A stretch of DNA of 64,000 nt. Source: Malurus cyaneus samueli (lineage: Eukaryota > Chordata > Aves > Passeriformes > Maluridae). The notes below the pieces were generated by a model that saw only the letters and a list, made by a program, of their open reading frames with translations, searched no databases and was not told the origin of the DNA. Position numbers and translations under genes: made by a program. Positions 12,836 through 25,892 of the stretch are shown piece by piece; within the stretch, counting starts at the first letter, position 1, and each line of letters begins with the position of its first letter. The DNA lies in assembly GCA_009741485.1 (NCBI GenBank), contig CM019238.1:16857950-16921949 (forward strand). Direction: 5' to 3'.

Positions 12836-15800
12836 AGCTGAAGAGCAGCCCTAGAGAAGCACAATCCCAGCACCAGGTCAGTGAAGCTGGTTTGTGCTCT
12901 AAGGTATCACTCATGGACACAAGAACAGTTCAGAACCGTGGGTGTGCTGGTGACATTGGACACTCCACTCAGAGATGGCCATTCACAAGAGGCCATTCAC
13001 AAAAACACTAACAGGGAAGGTACAGAGGTTTTCAGAAACCCCTCTGTATCACTGATATCGCCTACTTTTGTTTCTGCCATCGCTTCACTCCTTGCTGAGC
13101 ACAGGCCAGACTTGCAAGAGTCCCAAGAAAAGGCACTGGGCAGACACGTTTTAACCAACCCATGCAGGCTCCCTGTCAACTTCCACAGAAAACACTAAAA
13201 TTTTGTGCACATGAAGGCTGCTCAGCTTAAAACATGCAGTAAACAGGAACGGCAATGTTATTAATAGCTTCAAAAATAGAAGCTGTGAGACAGTAATGCT
13301 ATTTGTGTTCCTCATACAGACTGCCCCACTTTCTCACTGTTCTACATAATGACTTTCATACAATATTCTCACTTATGTGCTTAAGTACACAATTTTTTTT
13401 TTTCCCCAGGGAGCTTTTTCTACTTCTTTAAGGATTTCTTAATCCAGCTGTCTAACACTGGGATACTCTCCTCCTAATGAAGCAGCACAACAACAAACAC
13501 TTCCAAACTTCCACACTAAAATAATAGTCATGAACACAAATTCTGTTCATCTTCACCAAGGTGCAATGTCCCTTTTCTTCTCAGCAGGCTCAGCCCTGAG
13601 CACACTCTGCAATGTGAACTAGATTTCATTTTTGTTACACTCCAGCAGTCCTTGGAAACACTACAGGGAACCACGAGCAGGTCCAGCAGCTTCACCATGT
13701 AGATCCATGATAGGAAATAAAACAAAAGCTCCCCTCCACAATAGAATTGCTGGTTCACCAGCAGCCACTGACTGCCCCTCTGCTTCAGAGGAACACAACC
13801 AATGCTTCTCGTCTCCTCTTTATTAAAACAGCTTTTCATAAGTATTACATTGCACTGAGATAAAGTCAAATTCCAGGGGTTGGTTTGGTTTTACTTTACC
13901 TAATACATCTAAACAACAAGCTGATTAACAAATCTTGCTATGTTTTCTTCCAAATGTGCAATATTACAGCCCGTTGTTTTCCCATCACACCAGACATTTC
14001 ATCCTTCTGTGCTGAAGCCTCCCAGAGCTCTCTGAAGGCCACCATGGTTTGCAGATGTTGGAAAATCAGCCTGGAGACTTTCAGAGCAGTGCTGGTCAGC
14101 CCAGGGTCAGACACCACCTACCCCAGGGACTTCACCTTCTGAATTTTAGGATCTCCTGCTGTGCTTGCTATTCTGTACACATCAACCAACCCATAGTTCT
14201 GGGCTATGCTTCTCAAGCTGCTCCAATCACCACACGTGTGAGAATTTAGAGCCAAGCCGAGAGATAGGAAAGGGATCATGAGAGAACAAAAGGATAAAAG
14301 GAAAGTATTGAGGAAAATCAAGACAAAATGCAGTGATTTAACCCACATTATAATGTGATACCTGAAGTATAAAATTCTAAAGAGAAATTCCTTAGGACAG
14401 GAAGGCAGTTGAGGCTGCTGGTCTTTGAATTGTAATGTGCCAAGACAGCTCTTTAATCTCGCAGCCTATCTATAGTAACATTCTGCAGTTCGACAGAGCT
14501 CAGCTATTTTTTACTTTCCTCTCACTGTTCTTCTCATGCTATCTAATGCTAATGTGTAAAGTGAGTAATAGACTTTCAGCAAAAATTCCGTTTTTCAGTG
14601 ATTCTTATTCCCTGCCTGCCCTTTGTGGGGCTCTCAGTAAGGCTTGTCAGTGGAGGGTCAAACACTCTGCACCATCCTGCCCCTACCCTCGAGTTCTCCA
14701 AAGAGCAGAGGAAAGCATAAGAATTATTTCAGCTCTATCTTCACACATTCCAACTGCAGCCAATGTTTTGTGTGGGAACAGACGCTTCCCGAGCCTCAAC
14801 AAAAACTGGATTAAAAAATACAGAGTGTTATGGCTATGGATGTATTCACTCATTAATCAAATTCAGCATTAAGTGCTATTTAATGCAGGTGACCAGGCTG
14901 GAGTTACACTAAACTGGAAAACCTCAGTACATTCACAGTGAAGGAAAATTACTGTCCTAATAATTTGCCCAAATAGAAGGGAAAAAAATATCATTAAATT
15001 CCCTGATACTACTAAATTTGTACAGCAACTCATTCACTCACTAGAACTGAACCTGGCCAATACGATTACTGTTTTCTGGCCCTTCCCTGTGAACAAAATG
15101 TGAACAATTGAGTTCCTGCTCAAATCCTCGTGGTCTTTAGTTTTCACCTATTTTTGCACTGTGATATTAAATTCTGAACATTTCTGGGAAAACCCAGGAG
15201 CCCCCTAATGCTGCAGAATTTCAGCAGAGTGCATTTACACTGAGGATGGGGTTGGTGGTACCAAACAGAAAAGTTGCAGACCCTAAAGCTGTCAAACTGG
15301 CATTTCCTTACAGACACATCTGCTTATTTGTAGCTACAAAGTCTTGCTCCAAACCATGCAATTAGAAGTAAATAATTACAAAATTATTTTGTCCTCTTAT
15401 GAAGGACTTCTTCTCTCTCCAATGAAGGACTTTAAATAAAGTTAAAGAATAAACCATGTCTCAATATTTAGTACCAAGTGCACTTTAATCAACCAAAGCT
15501 GGCAGAGAGGAAATATATCATTGCACAAAACTACACAGTTTGTCCTCTCTCCCTCTGTAGGCTCAAAAGGGAGGGGTCGGGTGTGAGAATTTCCACTGCC
15601 TAAATCATTTCAAAGGTGTCCCCAGCAGCATTTTCCAACTCAAACGATGTCACACCTCCAATAATGCTCTATTATGACTTGTTCTTTGCCTCAGCAGCGA
15701 CACAAACACCAGTTAAAATACACTCCCAGAGCCAATGCTTTTTCAGGTTGGAAAGCATTTAGAATTCATGTGCCTACATTACCCTTTTCTTCTATTCATT

Positions 15801-16800
15801 ACTGTCCTATTTCCAAGACCTTATTTCCACAAATACCTTGCTGACTCTCCCCTCATTTCCATCTTCCTTACTGATGGCACATAGAGGAATTCATGCATAG
15901 AACTTGTCAGCCAGATGATGACAGAATCATTTCTTCAAAAATAAACATAAGAACTCTGCCTTCGAAGGTTATTACTTTTATTGGTTCTTATTTCAAAGAA
16001 AATAGGAAGAAAAGGGGAAGGCAAAGAAAATTCCCTGTGTTCTGGTGAGAACCGTGGCAGTAAAATGTACTGAGTGAATAGTAAATGGAGACAGGAGGAT
16101 ATTTAGAGGGGTACCTGTACAACAACTATTTATTAAAACTTAACCTTTTCTTAAAGAATCACTAAAGGAAGAAAAAATGTTTCTGGTATTCCTGTAATGG
16201 CCTTAAAGATCATGCTTAGGAAAATGAATCTTTACTGTAGAAAACCTCAGAGATTTTAAAGTATATCCACATAAAAGAATTTATAATCAGGTAATTCCGC
16301 CATATAAACAGTTCTGATAAAGCAAGTTATCCTCAGTTATTATCAGTTCATCAACTGATAATCCTCGTGTCTCATGGGCTGGCTTTCTTAAAATGAAAAT
16401 TGGATAAAATCCCCTGTTGAGAAACTAATCCATATCCAATGAGCACCATCCTTTTGTATGCATTTAAATCATCAAGCATACAGATTTTTGAAGTTCATGT
16501 CCTAACTACAGAAATTATTTGTTTCCTTAGAGAGCACAGCTCTATTTTTTCAGTATGATGCATTTATTGCTTCTCACATAATGCTTGTTTACACCCCAGA
16601 ACCTGTTTAAATGACGATTCTTTCCCTTCTTTTTGATCTCTATATCACCAATGAATACTGAACTGTAAAATCACCTTTTGGGACCTTGATCTGTTGCCAA
16701 GGATACTAGGGATATAATTATGATCTTACTGTAGACTAACTGAAAGACTTCTCTTTGTTAAAAGTGCAATTCAGCCTCATCCAGTGTTAATTGCAGCTCC
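12836..16800. other. Intergenic sequence, no gene recognised
   Basis: I see no recognisable gene or repeat. ORFs such as 13528-13869 on the minus strand (113 codons) and 14435-14872 on the plus strand (145 codons) have no domain I recognise, are overlapped by ORFs in other frames, and show no clear splice context. Confidence 0.5.
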
Positions 16801-17230
16801 ACACCCCCTTTCATCCCTCTATTGTGGAGTGCAAGGAAAATTGCACACCAACACTGGTGGGATTGTGATTTGGGGTCTGTCCTGGGGACTGGGAACAGCA
16901 GCACAAAGGCTCAGAGTGTCCTGCTGAAGGTCAAAGCTTCCACTGCAAACCAACTCCAAGAGCTGCTCAAATGGGGGCTGATAAATCCCAAACACACCCA
17001 GCCAAAGGCTGCTCCCACTGGAAATTCTGTCCCCTGCCCGCATCTGCCCAGGCACAAACCCCACAAATACCCCAAAAATCTCCCTCCCTGGCAGAGCTGC
17101 AGGAATCAGCAAGGAATCAGCTCCACTCACACTCCAAAAGCACACAACTTGAAAGAAAACTGAGCCCACTAATTGTTGCAATTGTAGGGATAAAAAAAAA
17201 TGGTGTGGAGACTCGATAATGGAGGGAGAG
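16800..17230. other. GC-elevated block open on both strands, unassigned
   Basis: About 430 bp, visibly richer in G+C than its surroundings, carry a 113-codon plus-strand ORF (16822-17163) and a 120-codon minus-strand ORF (16819-17181) almost exactly opposite each other. Neither translation contains a domain I recognise. Mirrored open frames are expected where GC content is raised and stops are rare. It may be an old unrecognised repeat. Confidence 0.3.
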
Positions 17231-18361
17231 GGTTGTGGGGTGTTCCCCCTTGTTTGTTGTCATTTTATTTATAAATAAGAATTCCACTATATTTTTTATG
17301 GAGTAATAGACTACTCCCTCTCATAAAACTTTGAAACTTAGTACAAGTCCTGTAGACTCATTATTTTCCCCACTCTTATCTTTAAAGCAAAAGAACTAAA
17401 ATGAGAAGGGGGAGACATAATTTAAAAAGAAGAAAAATACCCACACATTTACCAAAGGTACAATTCAACCCAAATGCATCCATCAAAAAGATTAAAACCA
17501 TCATGTTACAAGGGGAAGGAAAAAATACCAAAGGGCTGGAACATCTTGAAGAATTTCAAGCACGTATTTGCAATTCAGACCCAGAATTTACTGCTGCAGG
17601 GATTTTATGTCACAGTTGAGGAGCACACCTTTCTGTACCTGGCCTTGCAGGCAGCTCCAGCTCGCAGAGTTTCAGCAGTTCACTGGCACCAGGGCACTTT
17701 CTCTGCCATATTTCAACCTATTTGCATCCTATTCTCTGCAGTTTGACACATCGTGGTAGCCCTGATTGATTTGTAGCAAGCAGGGCTATAAAATGTACCA
17801 TGAAACGCTTTACCTCTTGAAAATCGCCTCCAAAAAACGCCCCTCAGTCAGCTCAGCCACGTTTGCCATGTTGAACAAGAGTAATGTGAGACTCAAAAAC
17901 ATCAGTATTTTCAGATAATATCAACCAAGCCTTAGAACATCCACATTTATTATTTTTTAATCATTTGACTGCTGAAACAGAGCCATTTTCTCTTTCACAC
18001 CTTGAAAAGTTTGAGGTGTCATCAATGCAACACTCTCAGCTAAGAACAAAAAAAAATAACCAACCAGCCTGCTAATTTTGTCCAAAACCCAAACAAATAA
18101 CCCTCAGTGCACTCGCACTTTGATTTCTGCTTTCAAATACTGAACTGTGAGCTGTTTGTACTAAGAATTTACTGAGAATGTACTGAGGATGCTTCGTGTT
18201 AGCATCACCAGTGATACGAAATGGTTTAAAATATTTCTGTGCTGCCTCTCTCCCCAAACGGACAGGTGGCAGTCACGTTAAAGCTGTTTGGGAAGCAGAT
18301 GATTTGATTTGCCCTGGGTAAGACAAGGCGATGACAATCCCCTTTCCTCCCTCCTGAGCTG

Positions 18362-18380
18362 TTTTTTTTTAAAAAAAAAA
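18362..18380. repeat. Self-complementary T9A10 homopolymer tract
   Basis: Nine T followed directly by ten A, a near-perfect palindrome of dT and dA tracts. It borders the CpG-rich pocket on its right. It could be simple sequence or the scar of a poly(A) insertion; nothing nearby decides this. Confidence 0.8.
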
Positions 18381-18383
18381 GAA

Positions 18384-18600
18384 TGCGATGTTGGTTTGAG
18401 GAGCCGCTAAATGTCCGTGTGCGCCGGCAGAGGGAAGCATCACATTCCCGAACGGAGCAGAGGATGGCACAGAGCGCATTCGCACACCGTGAACGGTTCA
18501 TGGTTAAAATCCGATAAATTCCTGTCCCCGAAAAGTTCCTAAAGCGGTGAGGGACCCGCACGGAGCAGCGGAGATGCCGAAAATACCCAAGCGAGCATTT
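18384..18600. other. Isolated CpG-rich pocket in intergenic DNA
   Basis: I count roughly 20 CpG dinucleotides in about 215 bp, against only scattered CpGs in the neighbouring kilobases. It contains clusters such as 'gtccgtgtgcgccgg', 'cccgaacgg', 'gagcgcattcgcac' and 'accgtgaacgg'. It is too short for a classical CpG island, but retained CpGs suggest either recent insertion or protection from germline methylation, as at an enhancer or a minor promoter. No coding homology is recognised on either strand. Confidence 0.5.
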
Positions 18601-21600
18601 CTGACAGCAGATGATGTCTGGGGTGCAGCACGGGAGGAAGGACAAACATCAGGCAACATCTGCGAGGACCAGCTCAACTTTGGCACAAACATTCTGTTCA
18701 GACACAGACCTAGGTTGCTTTTTTTTTCTATGTTTTCCCTTTAAATGTTATAAAATTCAGTTCTTCCCTGATCACAGTTAGAAACATTTGGTGAAGCAAA
18801 TCCCTAACTATTCCATATTTTGCTGGTTTCATCTTAATTTCATTCCAATTAGAGTGCATATAGATTCCTCTAGAATAAACTAAAGCAGGGAATTCTGCTC
18901 AGAAATCACTTGAAAGTGAGATTTACTAGACCGAGCCCTAATGATACACTTGTTTTCTAAAGCACCACCTGACATCTAACACTGAAATTAGCACCACGGT
19001 AACAGTTTCCTCAGATTTGTGGAAACTTTCTGTTCCTTTCATATTGATTTTTGTGTCCTCCACAAGGCCAAGCCTTTAGCTAAGCCCCCATAGAGGGAAA
19101 AAAATAAAAACCAAAACAGATTTCAGCACTAAAACCCTCCTGCCATCCATCATGACTTCAAATTTTTGGTTCATATTCACTGCTCTAATTAACAAATACT
19201 CACTGCAGTGTCTTATTGGGGAACACTGGAAAAAGCTGGACCCATTTTAGCAAATAACCTTTCTTCTCTCCAACCTATTCCCCTGTTTCAGTTCTTCCCC
19301 TTTCCAATAAAGCAGTGCCTGCACAATCAACCACTTGGAACAGAATAAACACTCAGACCCTCCTTTATCAGGGCTCAAAAACAGCAAGGGGAGCCCAAGC
19401 TATCTGCAATTTTCTCTAACCTTATTTCTCCCCCTCTTCACCTATCAGACAGGTGACTCCTTCTTGATGAGTTCTTTATTACTCTGCTAATGGACAGCCT
19501 CCAAACCATCCCTTTGGGGTCACAGCTCGCTGCAAACCCTCATAACAAACAAGACCCAAATCACGTTTCAGTGACATTACAAGATCAAATGTAATTGTGG
19601 CTGGGACTGTGACACCTTCTCTGCTGAGCATGGCCACTTCAACTCAAATTGCTTCTGGTTTGTGTGGAACTTTAATTGGTTATTAATTGCTCCCAATATT
19701 ATTTGAGGTTTCTAAATGCTTTGTCCCAATGACTCTTCTCCTCCTACAGTTATTGCTGCCAGTCACTATATCAGAGAGAAATATCAGTTATATCAGAGAG
19801 AAAAACTGCCTTTAAATTAATAAAGCCCTGCCCTGCAATATGAAGGATTTATTGCCAGTTTTTAAAATGGTATAGTGAGTTAATTTAAGAAGTGTTCTTC
19901 AGAAAGCTTCCATTAACAGAACGTACAAATGGCAGTAAGGCAGAGAAAGCCCTGCTTAAGGGGTGATTTAGTCCTTCCAGAGCTTTCTCTGGCACTGCTC
20001 ACACAAGTTACTGAACTCTTCCCTCCACAGAAGTCACCTTTACATCAAGTCATTAGCTTGCAATATTTTCAACAATTCCAACATCTAGCTGTGCACAATA
20101 ATAAATATATTTTTATACAGAATATACAGTAGTATCTTTCATGAATTATTTTTGCAGCCTTTTCCTCTACTTACATACTTATGGATGTTTTCATACAATG
20201 CCTGGTTTCCTGTTTCATCATCACTTCCTATCTCACAAAGCTCCAGAGGACATAAATCACAATGCAATTCATGAATCAGTGTTAGCACCAATGTCCTCTC
20301 TGCAGACTCAGGAAACAGTGGGGTGGTTTGATGTTCCTCAAATCCATCACAGAACACCGAGACTTGCAGAAATACAGGCTGGATTTATCCATGGAAAAAT
20401 AAAAACACACACACACAATGAACCATCTCATTTGTTATATAACTTTATATTCCTGGAAAGTTTGTACAGTTGCACCATCTGGATTTTAGAACTCTGGGAA
20501 TCTGAGGGTCAGACACGAAGTGATGATAAAACACATTATTTGATGCTGCGTTCCCAATTCATGCTGTTCTCTCTGGCTTTGTGCAGAGCTGTGCTACAGA
20601 TGGCTCAGCTGCCCTGCAGGAACTCTCATTTCTCTTACACAAGGGAGTTTAGTTTGAAGTTGAAGTTCATTGAACTTTAGCTTTTACCGTGGTCATGACA
20701 CTTCCCAGTGACAGGAGAGCAGCATTTTCGTGTCCAGGATTCACTGTCACCCTAAGAAGCAGAATTTGGGTGATTTCACACTAAATCACCCCTGTTTTCC
20801 AGGGCTCTTGGGCACTCCACTTTGAGACCTTTCCAGAAAAGAATATCTAAACACACACCAAGGCATTTATTTTGTCCCCAGGCACTGCATAACAAAGAAT
20901 GAAGGGGAATTATGGAATAGCACAAGTAGAGGGGACTAAAGATGAGAAACAACAGATCCACTTCCAGGTTAAGTTGGGTCTCAACAGCCTGGCTGCTACT
21001 CCCTGCCTGAATGATAACTCAAATACACCAACAGCACTACACCGTGGCAGCACTGCTCAAAGATTTAAAATACAGAGAAAGAGGAACAGTGTGAAAGGAA
21101 ATTCAGCTGGTGACTCTAAAGCTGGGGAAGCTGTCAGGGTGTGCAGTGCTGTCTCCACATGGCCTGTGCTTCCAGCTGATTTCAGCACTGCAGGAACATT
21201 CCTCTTACTCACGGGCCTGTTTCCAAAACTTACAGAAATGGGCTCAAACTGGACTGCCATTTGTGCTGGTAAAGGTCAAACCCTGAATTCCTGCAGCTGC
21301 AATCAGTGTTCTGTGTGCAGAGGATAAATGCATGTGGATAAACCACGAGCACATCCTGCCCTGCAAAACAAGGATGCTCTGGTTACCCACAGGTACCTCC
21401 CCAGACCCACAGCCTCCCCAAATTGTTCTGTCTACTCAAGTTAATGACAGATTTTAGCTGCAATCTAAACCTGGTGATCTCCAATTGGCAGAGATCCCTT
21501 CTAAAAAGCTTTTACTGCAGGCTGAGCTCCATCTTCAGTTACCTTGTCGACTTTTTAAACACCTAAAGATGCAATGCTGTCCCATACCATTAATTTGAGT

Positions 21601-24600
21601 CTTGTTTCTACTACAGCTTCAGGAGAATAAAAAGCTTCCTCACTTAATTACATTATGCCACTATTACTGAAAGCATTTGGTGCTTTTCAACATCATTCTG
21701 AAAAGGCAAGTTCATTTAAAATCGTGTTTCACAGAATTACTGGTGTACACTTGTGATGACCCATTTCCCTTTAATGATTATTTCCAGAGCAACAAGCAAC
21801 AACATTAAATACAACAAAGCTGAGTGGAAATAATTAGCAAAGACTCAGCTATGAATTGGTTTTCTTCTGGATAAAATTAAAATAATAGTGCTATAGTCAC
21901 TAACTCTTGTCAAATCTCCGGGTAACAAAAGGGAACTTTAGAACCAGCAGAGCCAGCTGAGGTGTGGAAAAGCTTTGCTTTGCTTTTCAGCAGCCTATTT
22001 AAAAATCAGCCTTGTTCTGGGCTAAAATGAGCTTTTTGCACCGTTTGATCCTTCAATTTCTGAAGAAATCCCTTTAATGCAGCTGTGGCACTCGTTCCAG
22101 CCCAGCATGGGCAGGTGAAAAGTTCTTTCCAAATGTCAGGCACAGGCAGCTCGAAAGCCAAGCTGGTTTCTTTATAAAATAATGATTTTAATGTCTGACA
22201 CTGGTTCTGAGTCCTGGCCTTGTCCACTGGGAGCAGTCTCAGCTTATCTTGTACCATCCCTGCCCATGGAAAACGTCACAAAAACCTCTGCACATCAACA
22301 AGCTGGTCAGCCAGCCACAGGTCCTAACTGCACAATTATCCTAACTTGCTACTTGAAGTTCGATCTAAAGCTGCTTTGTAGGAGATTTAAGCATATTTAA
22401 TTGTGATTGCTTAATGTAATTGGTTGCTCTGTACCAGGGGATTACTCTGTTGTGCACTGAATTTGCAATTTACATTTCCATATGGCTGAGAGATCTGGTT
22501 TGGAATATTACAGCACCTGAGACTTCTCTTCCAGTGCAGATTATAAATGCATGATACATCAGTATAAATCATCTGCTGTGTCTCCTTCAAGGAGCTGAGC
22601 CAATGAGTGAGTACAATCATCAATGTTAATGGGTTTTTTTCCAGTTTCTCCCTTTTTCCATGTCATTAAAGTAATTTTATTCTATAAACATAGATGCAAA
22701 AACAAGCTAACATTAGATATTCAGCAGGGGAGGAAGAGAAATTGTTCCAAACAAAATGACTGAGCCCACAAGTGCAACAAATCATTTAAGCAGACATGAC
22801 ACTACCCTGTTAATTCAGTGGGAAAGGCTCACTCAGAGCAGCCAATTGAGAAGAAAACTGCACTCAGTGTGGCTCTGAACCCTGCAGAAACTCCTGCCCA
22901 CAAACCAGATAGCAATCACTGCTCCAGAAATCACATGAGGAACCCTGCAACAACTGGATGAGTTTGGTTCTTCACCACTTCAAACCATCAATGGAAGATC
23001 TATACACAGCATCTGTCCTGCAAAATATTTTCTTCATAAATTCATAAATTCTTCATAATTTCCACAGAACTACCTGTCTAGGTACACACCATTTTCCAGC
23101 AGCAAAGTCTATCCCTATTGCTTTACATTTTATTCCAACAGGCCATGGGCTGGCATTCTTATTTTGGGGTGCAGAATGACAGACATCACAAACCAGCCCT
23201 GTTCTTCAGAACACAGATTCTGATCTGTAAAGCTTGCTTTGAGTAAGCAAAACTTAGATTTTATCATGGGATTATTTAATAGTTACAAAGAACTGCAGAT
23301 AATCCAGAGGGGATTTACATTCAGACCCAGAGTAGATAACAAACACCTTTATTATTTCCAGGTATAATGATCAATACTTTTATTGCTATGCAAATGAGGT
23401 ATTGCAAAGAAAAATGTGCTCAATGTGGTTCAAGGATTCCATCAGGGCAGCAATTCCCATTTTCACGTCTCAGACCCCTGCATTTCATTTCATCTCTTCT
23501 CCTGTGCTGAAAAGCCATGCACAGTTGGGGCATCTCTGTTTTTCATGGCACTGCTGTACTCGAGGGCAAACAGAGCTGATCCCCTTTGCCTGTGGGGAAT
23601 ACACAATAGGGTCTGGGATCCTGCCCTATAAACTCTCCAAAAAGGTTCCCAGTTATTTTGGGATTGTGTTCTGAACCTCTCCCTTCCAAATCATCAGCAA
23701 AGGAGGTGGGAGGTGTGCAGGGGCAGGGAAGGGAGGATGCTCCAAAGCCAAGGAAATTAATTCAGAAGATTTCTTATTGATGACTTGGTACATTCAGGAA
23801 TGTTCATGAGAGATAACCAGAGAAAACAGAGTTCTTGGATCACTGAGAGAAAAATAATTGTGTATGGGAAATCTGCTTCTGAAAGCAGCAGGGAGAGGGA
23901 TGAAGATCAGATCACCTTCATCACTCAATGTGACATGTTCCCACTGCTTGTTTACTGCTCCACAAGGCACTTGGCAAGGAAAACAAAGTTATCTTTAATT
24001 ATTTAGAGAACACCAATACAAGCAGATGACAGAGGACAGTTAAAGCCTCACTCAGTTCATGTTACAAATGCTTTGCTGATTCTGACAAAGAGGGTTCTGA
24101 TAGAAACCTGAAGGTTTTCCTCACAAAGTTTCTGAACTACCCCGTCATACATACCTTATCTCTTTTTTTTTCCATCCCCATTTTAACCCAATCTCCCCAA
24201 GAGATCTCAAAAGACAGCTTTTGGAACATCTTTGGGGGGAGTTGGCCATGCAGAGGAGAGATGCATAGTACATTGTGTACAAAAAGGAAAAAGCAACAGC
24301 AGAAATGTGTCCTCTCTACACCAGAGCACCTGTGTGGGGGAGAGGCGAGTGCCTCATCTGCTGGAATCATTTCACAGTTTATACCTGAGATATGACAACT
24401 TGAGCACAACACTTAGGGCAGTCAGGCTTCATGAACTCCTCTGTTCATCATATTAATTAGCCTTTTATAGCCTTTGTTTTGTTTTTATTTGTATGACCTT
24501 TCATAACTCCCAAAGCACGAACTATTTGAATCTCCACTTACTTATATTTCAATATTTGTGATCCCAGCTTGGAGAAATCAAGGCAACTTTTGCAATATTA

Positions 24601-25655
24601 TCTAAAGATCACAACAACCTGGAATGTTAAAATCCAAATAAGAACTTAAATTCGATGTATAAAACCCAACTTGGTTTTCACAAACATGTTTGGTTGGAAG
24701 CTTTCTGCCTACTCATATTGCACTCAGGCTTAAATACTTGAAAAGAGGCCCTTATTTTCAGAAAAGGCTGAAATCTGCTCGGATGTATGGAAAGGAAGAT
24801 GCATGAGTCAAAACAGAAAACAAAACCCTTTATTCAGTGACCCAGATGGACTCTACTGACAGGAGGGATATCCCACTGCTGTCATAAACATCCGAGTCAT
24901 TCACTCACTGCATTTCTCTGTAATATAAATAATCCTGCACTGTTAAGTGCTCAGCTTTACAGTATCTCATAATCTTGTTGTACTTACATGGAGTAAGTAT
25001 CCATTACCACTTGGAACACTCATTTAGCTGCTCAACTGACTGCTTAATGAGGGCTGGAAAGTAAAAGCCTTATCTGCAAAGAGCCAATGTAGAAAGAAGC
25101 ATGCATGCAGTCCTTTCTCCTAAGCTAAGTATTTGTTCAGACTTAATGTGAAAAGAAATTAGACTAAGGAGAGTGTTCAGAAAAATAGAAATGAATGAAA
25201 GAGGAAATATATACATATATATGTGGTATTTTTTAAAATAATGAAAGTAATCTTTTTTCACATTTGTTGAATGTTAAAATTTAGTATCTGTAAATACCAT
25301 TAAACTTCCAAATTCTCTCCTAGGAGTTAGGCCTGCCCCCTCAGCCCACCAAAGCCATTCTGTAAGAATTCCATGCAGCAACAGGTCTGGTCCAGCTCCC
25401 TCTAACAGCTCCTTTTGGAGGCTGGACAGTGAGTCAGGCTGCCCTGTGTTCCAACTCCACAAACACAGAGTGGGACATCATTAGCTGCATTCTCTCAGGG
25501 ATTAATTAACACACTAGACATCATGGAATGTTTAAAGGATCCTGTCAGGGAGGGCTGAGTACTTCCCTTGCACTCACTGCTGTCTGTGCTGCCAGCAGGA
25601 CTCAGCCCTGACAGTGAGTGATGCCACGCCAGTGCTGCCAGCAGCTCAGAGAGAG

Positions 25656-25892
25656 CCAGAGCATCACCAGTGCTGCCCAAAAAACCAGAGCATCACCCAG
25701 GGGTGCTCTCAGAACCAGAGCATCACCCAGGGGTACCCAAACAACCAGAGCATCACCCAGGGGTGCCCAAACAACCAGAGCATCACCCAGGGGTGCCCAA
25801 ACAACCAGAGCATCACCCAGGGGTGCCCTCAGACCCAGAGCATCACCCAGTGACACCCAAATAATCAGAACATGGTCCCAGGGGTTCCCAAA
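25656..25892. repeat. Tandem repeat, 30-bp period, eight units
   Basis: Units built on 'ccagagcatcacccaggggt' plus 'gcccaaacaa' start at 25656, 25685, 25715, 25745, 25775, 25805, 25835 and 25865. The central units are almost identical and the last is degenerate. Because the period is a multiple of three, the array is open in several frames: decapeptides such as QSITQGCPNN on the + strand and GDALVVWAPL on the - strand. There is no splice or start context, so I treat it as a minisatellite. The units are contiguous, with no repeat-spacer pattern. Confidence 0.92.

Larger units (their letters stand above)
17231..25655. other. Intergenic sequence, no gene recognised
   Basis: The longest ORFs (20141-20680, 179 codons; 20899-21327, 142 codons; 18226-18645 on the minus strand, 139 codons) have no recognisable domains and have competing frames. 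A CpG-rich pocket lies at about 18384-18600. A small 22-bp-spaced direct repeat of 'tatatcagagagaa' occurs at 19767 and 19789. On the + strand A exceeds T and C exceeds G in the lines I counted (see findings). Confidence 0.5.

Noticed and set aside
20141..20680. 179-codon plus-strand ORF, the longest in the intergenic part outside repeats
   Set aside because: I recognise no domain. The opposite strand is also open over part of it, and no promoter, splice or codon signal supports it.
23416..23450. 'ggttcaaggattcc' as a tRNA B-box
   Set aside because: No matching A-box or cloverleaf could be seen around it.
25656..25892. CRISPR-like array
   Set aside because: The units are contiguous 30-bp tandem copies without unique spacers, in a vertebrate genome.
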